Assembly (NCBI GenBank): GCA_035299505.1
Contig: DATGWL010000188.1
Location: 1-25,282 of the forward strand
Length of the DNA stretch: 25,282 nt
From: M3007 sp035299505
Lineage (GTDB): Bacteria; Bacteroidota; Bacteroidia; Chitinophagales; Saprospiraceae
Direction of reading: 5' to 3'
The translations under genes were made by a program, and so were the position numbers. Positions 1 through 9,268 of the stretch are shown here, piece after piece. Under the pieces are notes generated by a model. The model had not been told where the DNA came from and did not search any database. It saw nothing but the letters and a program-made list of their open reading frames with translations. Each line of letters starts with the position of its first letter. Position 1 is the first letter of the stretch.

Positions 1-56
1 TCCTGGCTTGCAATTTCCGTTAAAAGTGCTGAAATTTGTGTCTTGCTTAACTGCAT
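1..56 (-). CDS. Transposase, N-terminal fragment (IS256-like)
   Basis: Only the first 18 codons are visible, beginning at an ATG at 54-56 and reading MQLSKTQISALLTEIASQ before leaving the window. The short helical start followed by a Q/E-rich run is compatible with IS256-type transposases, and the adjacent terminal repeat supports that reading. No catalytic residues (DDE) are in view, so the function rests mainly on the flanking repeat. Confidence 0.45.
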   Translation of the reverse strand, partial: MQLSKTQISALLTEIASQ

Positions 57-142
57 CGGGTCTTCTTTTTTAGTAGTGTTTCGCGACCACTAAGATGAAG
101 ACCTTTTTTCATTTTACAGACACACTTTTTGGGACACTATCC
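1..142 (-). mobile_element. End of an IS256-like insertion sequence (partial)
   Basis: The window opens inside what looks like the 5' end of an insertion sequence read on the minus strand. At 117-142 the minus strand reads GGATAGTGTCCCAAAAAGTG followed by TGTCTG, which resembles the terminal inverted repeats of IS256-family elements (G-rich start, GTGTC, A-run, GTGTGT). The transposase start codon lies about 60 bases inside this end. The rest of the element and the opposite end are outside the window, so target-site duplication cannot be checked. The family assignment is from memory of IS256 ends and is moderately sure. Confidence 0.5.
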
Positions 143-332
143 AGCCAGGCATAGGTGAATGACTCTTGGGCCAGACAGATTAGTACATTAGTTTAGCCAC
201 TCACGGAGGTTGCGCTGGGGAGAGACCCGAGCGCGGCGGGGGGATGCTGGGATGCTTTGGGGATGGCAAGACCGGGCGGGGCGGAGAGCGAGGCGAAATA
301 GCGTTGGCTTTTCCCTGTTCTTCATTTATTCT

Positions 333-1538
333 TCAAACATTAAATTGTTCGTAATTCAATTTTTTTGTCCCTGGTAAATGTCCTCTGTACCTCATTTCGT
401 TTCTTGCAAGTCTTAGAATTTGTTCAATATATTCGTAATTGTCTTTCGGAAACCAAATTGGAGTGATACCAAAACTCAGCAAATAACCATTCCGTTTTGT
501 TAATTCTTCCTCTGTGTCGGGCATGGATTCTAATGAAAAATGCTGTGGACGGTCGGTGTCACCCATTTGAGTTTTAACCGCCTGAAATACTTCCATTGTT
601 CTGTCACGATTTAAACTACAACCGAGAAACAGCAAACTACTTGTCCTGTAGTGGTAACTCAAAACTCTTGGAATTGGCTTTGTCATGTCAAGCGTTCCGT
701 TACCGTATGCTTCATTGTATTGGTTATTACTTATAATACATCTTGCAGGTTGTTTGATGTCGCCATGAAGTTTGATGATGGTTGTTTTATCTATTTCTGG
801 TTTGTCAAGAATGTTTGAACTGTCTAACAGTTGAATGTTGTTTGCTGTTCCAGTATCGAAAGCTTGTTCCAGTATATGGTCGTAATTGGTTGTGATTAGG
901 GTGTCAGTAAATAATTCTGTTAAACGTAAAGTTGTTTGTGTGATTTTGCCAGTCTTGGAAAACACATCTTTAATTTCTTGGATGAATGCATCTCTAAACC
1001 CCTTTTGTTCAATTTCCTCAATGACGGTTTCGAATTGCCCATTGTCTAATAGTTCATTTACATGTTGCGGGTCAATACCTGATGTTCGTCCTTGCTGAAT
1101 AAGATGTTCTTTCCATGTTGGAAAACCACATTCTTTTGAAATGCCTGCTCCAATAAATGGAACAACTGTTCCCTCAATCAAACAATTAGCGAGTTGTTCA
1201 AATCTTAAAACATTTCTTTCATACCAGTGGTCATCTCCAAATATATTGGTTATGTGCTCTAGACCAAGGCTCTCTCTAATTCTTTCGTCACGATATTCTG
1301 CAAAGGCTTGCATATATCCCTCAATATCTCCAGCAAAAAATGCCTTACTTGGTATAGAAAGGCCTTCAATCCTATATTTTTGACGAGCAAATGCACCATC
1401 GTCACTATTTAACCACTGATTAAAGTCTGGAAATAGTTCATACCGATGGTGTTTATCATTTTGACACCATGAAATATTTTTATAAGCAGTTGTAATTACT
1501 GCCTGTCTATCCGAATCTATTTTGGCAAGAACATTCAT
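333..1538 (-). CDS. SIR2-like domain protein coupled to type I RM operon
   Basis: 401 aa. Residues about 120-330 form a SIR2-like (SIR2_2 type) NAD-binding domain. Visible are the GAGIS motif at 130-134, TTNYD at 216-220 with the expected catalytic Asn218, KLHGD at 256-260 with the expected catalytic His258, and a FLGCSL strand at 304-309. Known relatives in anti-phage systems (ThsA, DSR, SIR2-HerA, SIR2-Argonaute) degrade NAD+ on phage sensing; that activity is inferred here. The N-terminal 120 residues, rich in aromatic and charged residues, match no domain I recognise and might sense or regulate. The start codon overlaps the hsdS stop in a TAATG, so translation is probably coupled. It is the last gene of the RM operon and shares its AT-rich composition. 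No signal peptide or membrane segment is seen. A non-enzymatic nucleotide sensor is the main alternative. Confidence 0.85.
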   Translation of the reverse strand: MNVLAKIDSDRQAVITTAYKNISWCQNDKHHRYELFPDFNQWLNSDDGAFARQKYRIEGLSIPSKAFFAGDIEGYMQAFAEYRDERIRESLGLEHITNIFGDDHWYERNVLRFEQLANCLIEGTVVPFIGAGISKECGFPTWKEHLIQQGRTSGIDPQHVNELLDNGQFETVIEEIEQKGFRDAFIQEIKDVFSKTGKITQTTLRLTELFTDTLITTNYDHILEQAFDTGTANNIQLLDSSNILDKPEIDKTTIIKLHGDIKQPARCIISNNQYNEAYGNGTLDMTKPIPRVLSYHYRTSSLLFLGCSLNRDRTMEVFQAVKTQMGDTDRPQHFSLESMPDTEEELTKRNGYLLSFGITPIWFPKDNYEYIEQILRLARNEMRYRGHLPGTKKLNYEQFNV

Positions 1539-3211
1539 TAAATGGCAGTTGCAATTACAGTTTGTGAAAGAACTTCTTTTATCTCTTGGGATTTTTCTAT
1601 TCTTATTTTTAAATTATCACAAAGCGAAAACAGTAGAACGATTTGTTCGACAATTCTATTTTGTTCATTAAATGGGGGTAATGCAACAACGATTGGATAA
1701 ATTTTACGACCTGAAATTACTGGTTGTGCTGTCGCATTATCATTTTCTTTTAGATTTGTTCCTTTAAGTAACCAGTATAAAAAATCAATTGAGATATTTT
1801 CTTCTGAAAAAGTTGTTATAAAAGCATTATCTGTTACCCAAGCATAGGGAGGCGTTATATGAATAGAGCCACAATAATATCCAACCCGTCCAATTACTAA
1901 CGTTGGTTTTATTACATTGTATTTATCATGGTATCCATTAACGCCATTTCCACCATATACAGGAATTTCTCCATTGGTATTCATGTTTGATGCTGTCAAG
2001 CCATCACCAGAAGAAATCTGAATAATTTCTTGTAGCCTTACCCAAGCCCAATTATTAGGAAGTGCAAAAGGTTTTTCCTCTTCCTTAATTTCTGCTACTG
2101 TTACAGGTTTTTTAGCCTTACCCGCTTTTGCCAGTTTTTCAAAATCACTAACTATCTTTTTCCTTAAATAATCAGCGTTTTCGTCATTTTGGTCTTGATT
2201 GGTTAGTTTACCTCTTAATGCTAATTGAAGAATTGTCTCCTTCAATTGTTCAATACTATCCTCTGTGCAGAATAAAGTATCAAAATGCTCTGAAAGTTTT
2301 GCCCATGCGGTTTGAAGTTCATCTGCATCTTTTGCCCGTGTAAGATTTTCTAAAAGGCTTTTTACAAGATTCTGATGAGTTGAAAGATTTTTAGTTTTTT
2401 CTTCTTCCAGTCTGTCGCATATGGACATTAATTCGTTGACTTTTGTGATTATTCGCTTTTGCTCTTCTAAAGGAGGAAGATAAAATTTAAATTCCCTTAT
2501 CAACCCTAATGAAACGAAGGATTGCACACCACCTAAGGCTTTTGCTTTCATTTCCACAGCGGCATGTTTTAGAAAAATCTGTAGAAATTCTGGGCAAGAC
2601 AAATCCTTGTCATAATATTTGAATAGAGCAACATTTTTAATACTAAACTCTCTGTCTGTATCAACAATTACAGGATTACCAATACTTCCAATCATTGCAA
2701 AAAGTATATCATATCTTTCTACCTTTGACCTTTCAGAAATTTTCAAATGGTCAATCTCGGAAATATAGTTTACATCATTGAAGTCAAGCTGTCCATTGTA
2801 AAGATTCTTACTAGTAATTAAGGGATATCCGTCTGATTGGTATTTTGGGCTATCATGTGTACCATCCCTTACATCAAAAACATCAATTAAACTAGTTAAT
2901 TTCCAGTTAACAGGTAGTTGACTATTTTCTTCCTTTTCTGCTTCAATCGTTTTAGGTTTGTATTTTTTTACTTTTCCTTCTTTTATGAGTTTCTCTCTTG
3001 CAATATTTATTTTTTTAAACAAATCTTCAGCTGACCCCTCTTCATTCCTTTGAGGAACTAATTTGCCTTTAATAGCAAAATCAAGTATTAGTTCTCTTAA
3101 TCTTGCTATTCCCTCTAGACTTATATTGTCGATACTTTTTACACGCCCTTTGGATTTTACTCCTTGTGCATCAGTCCAAACATCAAAACCTTTTAAAATA
3201 CTATCAATCAT
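1538..3211 (-). CDS. hsdS: Type I restriction-modification specificity subunit (HsdS)
   Basis: 557 aa, the DNA-recognition subunit that sets the bipartite target site for the HsdM/HsdR complex. It has the usual two-fold layout: target recognition domain 1 at about 100-250 (begins LPVNWKLTSL, ends with the LPPLEEQKRI motif), a central helical spacer at about 250-335, domain 2 at about 384-525 (begins LPNNWAWVRL, ends LPPFNEQNRI), and a C-terminal helix. An internal duplication is visible: LILDFAIKGKL near 41 and ILQLALRGKL near 327. It is somewhat longer than the common 400-450 aa, from an N-terminal leader of about 35 residues and long linkers. It starts 8 bases after hsdM. Both halves look intact, with no frameshift. 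The target site cannot be predicted from sequence alone. Confidence 0.95.
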   Translation of the reverse strand: MIDSILKGFDVWTDAQGVKSKGRVKSIDNISLEGIARLRELILDFAIKGKLVPQRNEEGSAEDLFKKINIAREKLIKEGKVKKYKPKTIEAEKEENSQLPVNWKLTSLIDVFDVRDGTHDSPKYQSDGYPLITSKNLYNGQLDFNDVNYISEIDHLKISERSKVERYDILFAMIGSIGNPVIVDTDREFSIKNVALFKYYDKDLSCPEFLQIFLKHAAVEMKAKALGGVQSFVSLGLIREFKFYLPPLEEQKRIITKVNELMSICDRLEEEKTKNLSTHQNLVKSLLENLTRAKDADELQTAWAKLSEHFDTLFCTEDSIEQLKETILQLALRGKLTNQDQNDENADYLRKKIVSDFEKLAKAGKAKKPVTVAEIKEEEKPFALPNNWAWVRLQEIIQISSGDGLTASNMNTNGEIPVYGGNGVNGYHDKYNVIKPTLVIGRVGYYCGSIHITPPYAWVTDNAFITTFSEENISIDFLYWLLKGTNLKENDNATAQPVISGRKIYPIVVALPPFNEQNRIVEQIVLLFSLCDNLKIRIEKSQEIKEVLSQTVIATAI

Positions 3212-3219
3212 TTTTAAAC

Positions 3220-4689
3220 TTATTTGGTTAAGGCTTCGGCTAATATGGCTTTTAGCTGATTGCGGAGTTTAGAAATTTCATCTTGTTCGTTTTGATATTG
3301 AGCAAGTAGTTCATCAGGGTCATGGCTTACTTGCTCGCCAACGTGAGGGTTTTTAATATCAAGATTATAATTTCTGTCAATGATGTCTTTTACAGGAACT
3401 TTCCAAGCTTGTTCTGTTTCTACTCTTGCAGCAAATCCGTCTGCTTCATTACCCCACCATTTAATTTCCGTTTCAAATTCCTCAAAACGCATGGGTTTTG
3501 TTTTGTTGTAGTTTACCACTCCTTCGGGGTAGGGATGTTCATAATACCAAATGTGTTCCGTTGGCTTCCCTTTAGTAAAAAACAAGATATTGGTTCTTAT
3601 GCCTGTATATGGATTGAAAACCCCATTAGGCAAACGAACAATGGTGTGAAGATTAAATTCTGTAAGTAATTTTTCCTTTAAGCGGGTTTGTATTCCCTCT
3701 CCAAATAAAAAGCCATCGGGCATTACAACTGCTGCACGACCTTCGGGCTTTAAGATATGCATAATCAGAGCCATAAATAAATTGGCTGTTTCTCTTGTTT
3801 TGAAAGCTGACGGAAAGTTGTTTTCTATTCCATCTTCTTCCATTCCACCAAAAGGCGGATTGGTTACAATTACATTAACTCGGTCTGCATTACCATAATC
3901 TCTTAAAGGTCGGGCAAGGGTATTGTCGTGTTTGATATTTATAGGAACATCAATACCGTGCAGAATCATGTTTGTGGTGCAAAGCATATGTGGCATTGCT
4001 TTTTTCTCCACACCAAAAATGGTTTTCTGCAATATTTCTTCTTCGGCTGGTGATTTTACAAAATTGTTTCGCTTGTATTCAATTGCATTTGTCAAGAATC
4101 CACCTGTTCCGCAAGCAGGATCAAGAACAGTTTCTTCCAATTGCGGTGCAATTCTGTCAACAATAAAAGTGGTTACTGCTCTTGGTGTGTAGAATTCACC
4201 TGCATTACCGGCACTTTGTAAATCTTTTAAAATTTGCTCGTAAATACTTCCAAACGTATGTCTGTCGCTTGAAGCGTTGAAATTGATTTCACAAATTTTA
4301 TTGATTACCTGACGAAGCAAAGTGCCTGACTTCATGTAGTTGTAGGCATCTTCAAATACATTTTTAATTACTAATGCCCTTTTGTTATCGTCACCATCAA
4401 CATTGAGTTCATTTTTTAAAGTTGGGAATAATTCATTATTGACGAAATTCAATAATTCGTCACCAGTAATTCCTTCGGAATCTTTAGCCCAATTTCTCCA
4501 TCTCAATTTTTCGGGAAGTGGCGAGTGATAGTCATCTTCTGTCAGCTCTAATTCATCTTCTCTGTCGTCTAAAATCTTTAAAAAGAATAGCCACACTAAC
4601 TGGCTAATACGTTGTGCGTCTCCATCTACGCCAACGTCTTTACGCATTATATCCTGAATGGATTTTATTACACCTGAAACGTTACTCAT
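3220..4689 (-). CDS. hsdM: Type I restriction-modification methyltransferase subunit (HsdM)
   Basis: 489 aa N6-adenine methyltransferase subunit. The N-terminal helical HsdM domain covers about 1-130, followed by the catalytic N6_Mtase domain. The SAM-binding motif I reads DPACGTGGF at 190-198 and the catalytic motif IV reads NPPF at 277-280, both intact, as is the GEFYTPR segment at 164-170 typical of HsdM. A C-terminal coiled stretch near 465-489 probably contacts HsdS. Length is normal for the family. The start ATG overlaps the hsdR stop in an ATGA, indicating translational coupling. Together with HsdS it forms the modification enzyme that protects host DNA. Confidence 0.97.
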   Translation of the reverse strand: MSNVSGVIKSIQDIMRKDVGVDGDAQRISQLVWLFFLKILDDREDELELTEDDYHSPLPEKLRWRNWAKDSEGITGDELLNFVNNELFPTLKNELNVDGDDNKRALVIKNVFEDAYNYMKSGTLLRQVINKICEINFNASSDRHTFGSIYEQILKDLQSAGNAGEFYTPRAVTTFIVDRIAPQLEETVLDPACGTGGFLTNAIEYKRNNFVKSPAEEEILQKTIFGVEKKAMPHMLCTTNMILHGIDVPINIKHDNTLARPLRDYGNADRVNVIVTNPPFGGMEEDGIENNFPSAFKTRETANLFMALIMHILKPEGRAAVVMPDGFLFGEGIQTRLKEKLLTEFNLHTIVRLPNGVFNPYTGIRTNILFFTKGKPTEHIWYYEHPYPEGVVNYNKTKPMRFEEFETEIKWWGNEADGFAARVETEQAWKVPVKDIIDRNYNLDIKNPHVGEQVSHDPDELLAQYQNEQDEISKLRNQLKAILAEALTK

Positions 4690-7022
4690 GCTGTTTTTAC
4701 TTCTTTAAATAGTTCGTTTTCTAATTCTTTGATTGCTAGTTCGTATTTGTCTTTGCCACCGAAATACTCATTGATAATTTCCATTGGTGTTCCAATTTCA
4801 TTGAATGGCTTTAGTTTGAGAACTTTTGCATTTTCAATGCTGGTAATTCCTTTGTCGGCATACAGGTCTAACAAACCTTGCAAAACTGCTCTTGCTTGGT
4901 CACCGTATTTGGTGAAATAGTTACGCTTCTTCACATTGTTGGCTCTCTCTCGTCTTGTTAATGGTGGTTGACCAAAGGCAACATGACATATCAAATCAAA
5001 GTCGCCAAATTCTTTACCAACAATGTCTGCAAGGTTTTCAAGAACCACTCCATGTTCTTCAAGCAAGTCAATAATCGCTTGCTTTTTACTTGCATCATTC
5101 CACTTCTTCAAAAACTCGTCAAGCGAAGAAAATTCCTGATGCACCTGCTTCTTGGTAAAGTCTCTATACGATTCGGTAATTAGTTTGCCATCTTCACCTA
5201 GATATTCAATTCGTTCATTTTTGATTTTGGCAGGAACACCGCTTACAATAATTTTATACCGTTCCTGTGGCTCTTGAACAATGTTGCCATCATCATCTTC
5301 ATTTTTAGGGTCAGGCGGAACTGGGTCATCATCAGGGTCTGGATTGTATATTACAACTGGCTCACCATCAAATTCAGGGTCATTAAAGTGCTCCGTTGCC
5401 TTTTTAAAATCCATGATAGTGAAGAAGAATTTGTTGTTATCTTCATCAATACGGGTTCCACGGCCAATAATCTGTTTGAATGTAGTCATGGAGTTAATTG
5501 TTTTGTCAAGCACAATTAACCTGCATGTTTTTGCATCAACGCCAGTTGTCATCAAGTCCGAAGTTGTTGCGATTACTGGAAATTTGCTTTCAGGGTCAAT
5601 AAAATTGTCCAATTCGGCCTTTCCTTCAACACTGTCGCCTGTAATTCGCATTACATACTTCGGATTTTCAATTGCAATTCTGCCAGCGGCGTTTACAATT
5701 GCTTTTCGCATTCTTTCTGCATGGTCAATGTCTTCGCAGAAAATAATGGTTTTTGAAAATGGATTTGTTGCATTGAGTAATTGCATTACTCGCTTTGCAA
5801 CAAGTTTTGTTCTTTGGTTAAGAATCAAAACTCTGTCCATGTCGGACTGATTGTAGATTCTTTTTTCAATTTCTTCGCCTAAATCATCAGTCATTCCTTC
5901 GGGTGGTATCCAACCGTCAACATCTTTGTCAATGTCTATTTTGATAACCTTGTAGGGTGCAAGGAAACCATCTTGAATTCCTTGTTTTAAACTGTATGTG
6001 TAAACTGGTTCACCGAAGTATGTAATGTTTGACACATACTCAGTTTCTTTTGGTGTAGCAGTTAACCCAATTTGTATTGCATTTTTGAAATAGTCAAGAA
6101 TTTCACGCCAGTTTGAATCTTCTGATGCACTACCTCTATGGCACTCATCAATTATGATTAAATCAAAAAAGTCAGGCGAAACGCTTTTGTAAATTTTATC
6201 CTCTTCATCAGGGCCAGTCATGGCTTGATATAAGCCTAAATGAATTTCATAAGATGGGTCAATTTTTCTGTTTTTAATTTTTGTCATTACAGAACCAAAT
6301 GGTTTAAAATCATTTACCAAAGTTTGGTCTGCTAAAATGTTTCTGTCCACCAAGAAAAGAATTCGTTTTACTGCTTTGGCTTTCCAAAGTCGCCAAATGA
6401 TTTGAAATGTTGTGTAAGTTTTTCCTGTTCCTGTCGCCATTACTAACAAAATTCTTTTCTGTCCTCTTGCAACTGCTTCAAGTGTTCTGTTTATTGCTTC
6501 AACCTGATAATATCTTGGTTCTTTCGTTGAGCCATCAGAATAGTAAGGTTGTAAAACCAATTCTTCATCCTTGTCGGATATGTTATGCATTTTCTTGTAA
6601 CGTTCCCATAATTCTTTTGGGCTTGGGAAATGCTCAAGTGGAAATTCTGTTTCAATATCTTCACCTTCCGCAGCGACTTTATTGTGTGATGCAAAAGCAT
6701 CACCATTTGAACTGAATGCACTTGGAACGCCTAAAATATTGGCGTAACCTAAAGCCTGCTGCATTCCGTCACTTACAGTATGATGATTGTCTTTGGATTC
6801 AATTACAGCAACTCTTGTCCCGGGTTTCCATGAAAGCACATAATCAGCAAACTTCTTCTTTTTCTTGTTCCGTGCCGACATTTCACCACGAACAATAACA
6901 GGCCCGGGGGTTAGAGTCACATTCTGCCTGATTTGGCTATGCAAGTCCCAACCTGCATTAATGATTGCAGGAGTGATGAAATTATTTTCAATATCTCTTT
7001 CGCTTAATTCTTTTTTGTTCAT
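4686..7022 (-). CDS. hsdR: Type I restriction endonuclease subunit (HsdR, EcoEI-like)
   Basis: 778 aa motor and nuclease subunit. An N-terminal PD-(D/E)xK nuclease is indicated by Asp60 in FADYVL and Glu75/Lys77 in VIESK. The SF2 translocase follows: Walker A ATGTGKT at 196-202, DECH box at 292-295, TATP at 321-324, and motif VI QIIGRGTRID at 517-526. The C-terminal third resembles the EcoEI_R_C region that docks on HsdM/HsdS. At 778 aa it is the compact EcoEI-type rather than the 1000-residue EcoKI-type. It is the first gene of the minus-strand hsdR-hsdM-hsdS-SIR2 operon, so the promoter should lie just right of 7022. All key motifs are intact, so it is likely active. Confidence 0.96.
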   Translation of the reverse strand: MNKKELSERDIENNFITPAIINAGWDLHSQIRQNVTLTPGPVIVRGEMSARNKKKKKFADYVLSWKPGTRVAVIESKDNHHTVSDGMQQALGYANILGVPSAFSSNGDAFASHNKVAAEGEDIETEFPLEHFPSPKELWERYKKMHNISDKDEELVLQPYYSDGSTKEPRYYQVEAINRTLEAVARGQKRILLVMATGTGKTYTTFQIIWRLWKAKAVKRILFLVDRNILADQTLVNDFKPFGSVMTKIKNRKIDPSYEIHLGLYQAMTGPDEEDKIYKSVSPDFFDLIIIDECHRGSASEDSNWREILDYFKNAIQIGLTATPKETEYVSNITYFGEPVYTYSLKQGIQDGFLAPYKVIKIDIDKDVDGWIPPEGMTDDLGEEIEKRIYNQSDMDRVLILNQRTKLVAKRVMQLLNATNPFSKTIIFCEDIDHAERMRKAIVNAAGRIAIENPKYVMRITGDSVEGKAELDNFIDPESKFPVIATTSDLMTTGVDAKTCRLIVLDKTINSMTTFKQIIGRGTRIDEDNNKFFFTIMDFKKATEHFNDPEFDGEPVVIYNPDPDDDPVPPDPKNEDDDGNIVQEPQERYKIIVSGVPAKIKNERIEYLGEDGKLITESYRDFTKKQVHQEFSSLDEFLKKWNDASKKQAIIDLLEEHGVVLENLADIVGKEFGDFDLICHVAFGQPPLTRRERANNVKKRNYFTKYGDQARAVLQGLLDLYADKGITSIENAKVLKLKPFNEIGTPMEIINEYFGGKDKYELAIKELENELFKEVKTA

Positions 7023-7392
7023 TTGTTGTCACTGACAATTTGATTCCAAAATACTATTATTATTGATGCATTTGCTAAAATGGCTCTTATGTAAACTTTT
7101 GTTTGTGTGGGTTTTTGAGGATTACAAATGTGTCGTTTGTGTGGGTTAAAATTGTTAAAAAAATGAAAATGAGAAAAAACATTGCTTTGATCAGGGTGCC
7201 AGGTTGCTTGTAATCAGATTGATGGATTACCTAGTCCCTCTGTAACTTATAACTCTTTCCAGCAAAAGTAAAAAAACTCCCAATCCTAACAAGCCCTCTA
7301 CACATTTTTCCTAAACCAACGCCGCCTACCTACTTACCCATCCCCCCAATCCCCCAAATTCCCCTACCTTTGCCCCCTCATTATCAAAAACC
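7023..7392. other. Divergent intergenic region between hsdR and mnmG
   Basis: This 370-base gap separates two divergent genes and contains no coding sequence I can support. The left part (to about 7200) is AT-rich like the RM island; the right part is pyrimidine-rich. It should hold the hsdR promoter. The best minus-strand match I see is TAGTATTTTG at 7047-7056, a poor fit to TAnnTTTG with one extra base in the spacer. A better-defined -7 box for mnmG lies at 7365-7372. The composition change marks the edge of the acquired island. Confidence 0.6.
7365..7372 (+). promoter_or_regulatory. Bacteroidota -7 box (TACCTTTG) of mnmG
   Basis: TACCTTTG exactly matches the TAnnTTTG -7 element of the Bacteroidota primary sigma factor and lies 20 bases before the mnmG ATG, leaving a short leader. 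No clear -33 TTG is visible upstream. Confidence 0.6.
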
Positions 7393-9258
7393 ATGTTTCC
7401 AAAATACGATGTCATCGTTGTCGGCGCGGGCCACGCGGGTTGCGAGGCGGCCGTAGCTGCGGCTAACCTGGGCTGCAAAGTCCTGTTGGCTACCATGAAT
7501 ATGCAAACCATCGGCCAGATGAGCTGCAACCCTGCTATGGGCGGGGTGGCCAAGGGCCAAATTGTGCGGGAGGTGGATGCCCTGTGCGGGTATTCGGGTA
7601 TTGTGACGGATCATACCGCTATTCAGTTCCGCATGCTGAACCGCTCCAAGGGTCCGGCTATGTGGAGTCCGCGGGCGCAGAACGACCGTATGGCTTTTGC
7701 CGGCAAGTGGCGCCAGATGCTGGAAAACAACCCCAATATTGACTTCTGGCAGGAAATGGTGGCCGGTTTGGTGGTGAAAGACGGTCGGGTGCGAGGCGTG
7801 CGCACCAGCATGGGCATCGAGATTGAGGGCGAGGCGGTGGTGCTCACCAACGGCACCTTTCTGAACGGCCTGATCCACATCGGCGAGAAGCAGTTTGGCG
7901 GCGGCCGGGCCGGAGAAAGCGCGGCCCGGGGCATCACGGAACAACTCGTGGAGCTGGGCTTTGAGGCGGGCCGCATGAAAACGGGCACGCCGCCGCGTAT
8001 AGACGGCCGCAGCCTGGATTACAGCAAAATGGAGATGCAGCCCGGCGATAACCCGCCTGGCAAATTCTCGTACACGGATACACCCAAACTGGAAAATCAG
8101 CTCTGCTGCTGGAGCACGTACACCAACCAGCAGGTGCACGATATGCTGCGCACGGGTTTTGATAAATCGCCCATGTTCAACGGTCGCATCCAGGGCGTGG
8201 GGCCGCGGTATTGCCCCAGCATCGAGGATAAAATTGACCGCTTCGGCGATAAAGACCGGCATCAGCTGTTCATTGAGCCGGAGGGCCGGGATACGGTGGA
8301 GATCTACATCAACGGGTTCTCTTCCTCGCTGCCGGAGGATGTGCAGTTCAAGGCGCTGCGGCTCATTCCGGGACTGGAAAATGCCAAGATGTTCCGTCCG
8401 GGTTATGCCATTGAATACGATTATTTCCCGCCCACCCAGCTGCAGCCCACGCTGGAAACGCACCTGGTGAAAAACCTGTTTTTTGCCGGTCAGATCAACG
8501 GCACCACGGGCTACGAGGAAGCAGCTTGTCAGGGACTCATGGCGGGCCTCAACGCCGCGCTGGCCGCCAAAGACCAGGAACAACTGGTGCTGAAACGCTC
8601 GGAGGCGTACATCGGGGTGCTGATAGACGACCTGGTGAACAAGGGCACCGAGGAGCCGTACCGGATGTTTACCAGTCGGGCGGAGTACCGCATTTTGCTG
8701 CGTCAGGACAACGCTGATCTGCGCCTCACGCCTATTGCGCATCGCCTGGGCCTTGCGGGCGCGGAGGAGCGCATGGCGCGCGTACACGCGAAAAACCGGG
8801 CCACGGCAGAGATCGAGGCGTTTTTCCGCAATGCTTCGGTGCAGCCGGACGAACTCAATGGCTACCTGCAAACCGTGGATTCAGCGCCTATTAACCAGAA
8901 AACCAAGCTGCACAACATTCTGCTGCGTCCGCAGGTGGATATTGCCGGAATGGCCGGGGTGCTGCCGGAATTGGCCACTTTCCTGCGCCCCTACGAGCAG
9001 GAGTTTGTGGAACTGGCCGAGATCAATATCAAGTACGACGGCTATATCAAAAAAGAAGAAGAAATGGTGGCGCGCCACGCCCGCCTGGAAGACCTCCAGC
9101 TGCAACCGGATTTTGATTATGCCCGCGTGAACGGCCTCAGCATTGAAGCCCGCCAGAAGCTGGCCAGTGTGCGTCCGCGCACCATCGGCCAGGCCAGCCG
9201 CATCTCCGGGGTGAATCCGGCGGATGTGAGTGTTTTGCTGGTGCACCTCGGAAGGTAG
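7393..9258 (+). CDS. mnmG: tRNA uridine-5-carboxymethylaminomethyl modification enzyme MnmG (GidA)
   Basis: 621 aa, the FAD-dependent partner of MnmE that modifies the wobble uridine (cmnm5U34) of certain tRNAs. The N-terminal dinucleotide-binding motif GAGHAGCEA is at 11-19, followed by the MnmG signature SCNPAMGG with Cys45. The TGTPPRIDGRSLDY block and the QLCCW segment near 237, carrying a conserved cysteine, are present. The C-terminal domain ends with KLASVRPRTIGQASRISGV, the MnmE-interacting tail. Length is normal (about 620-630). It stands alone on plus with its own -7 box. It is GC-rich, unlike the RM genes beside it, so it marks the core chromosome. The identification is secure. Confidence 0.98.
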   Translation: MFPKYDVIVVGAGHAGCEAAVAAANLGCKVLLATMNMQTIGQMSCNPAMGGVAKGQIVREVDALCGYSGIVTDHTAIQFRMLNRSKGPAMWSPRAQNDRMAFAGKWRQMLENNPNIDFWQEMVAGLVVKDGRVRGVRTSMGIEIEGEAVVLTNGTFLNGLIHIGEKQFGGGRAGESAARGITEQLVELGFEAGRMKTGTPPRIDGRSLDYSKMEMQPGDNPPGKFSYTDTPKLENQLCCWSTYTNQQVHDMLRTGFDKSPMFNGRIQGVGPRYCPSIEDKIDRFGDKDRHQLFIEPEGRDTVEIYINGFSSSLPEDVQFKALRLIPGLENAKMFRPGYAIEYDYFPPTQLQPTLETHLVKNLFFAGQINGTTGYEEAACQGLMAGLNAALAAKDQEQLVLKRSEAYIGVLIDDLVNKGTEEPYRMFTSRAEYRILLRQDNADLRLTPIAHRLGLAGAEERMARVHAKNRATAEIEAFFRNASVQPDELNGYLQTVDSAPINQKTKLHNILLRPQVDIAGMAGVLPELATFLRPYEQEFVELAEINIKYDGYIKKEEEMVARHARLEDLQLQPDFDYARVNGLSIEARQKLASVRPRTIGQASRISGVNPADVSVLLVHLGR

Positions 9259-9268
9259 GGAATTGGGA

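Noticed and set aside
143..332. Possible gene or RNA in the GC-rich spacer between the insertion sequence and the SIR2 gene
   Set aside because: No convincing frame, hairpin or RNA signature was found in these 190 bases.
1538..3211. Phase-variable or broken hsdS
   Set aside because: Both recognition domains and the connecting helices are intact, with no inverted partial hsdS copy or homopolymer tract nearby.
7384..8871. Long open frame (495 codons) on the minus strand opposite mnmG
   Set aside because: It is the antisense shadow of a GC-rich, clearly recognised mnmG; its translation is low-complexity His/Arg/Ala-rich with no family features.
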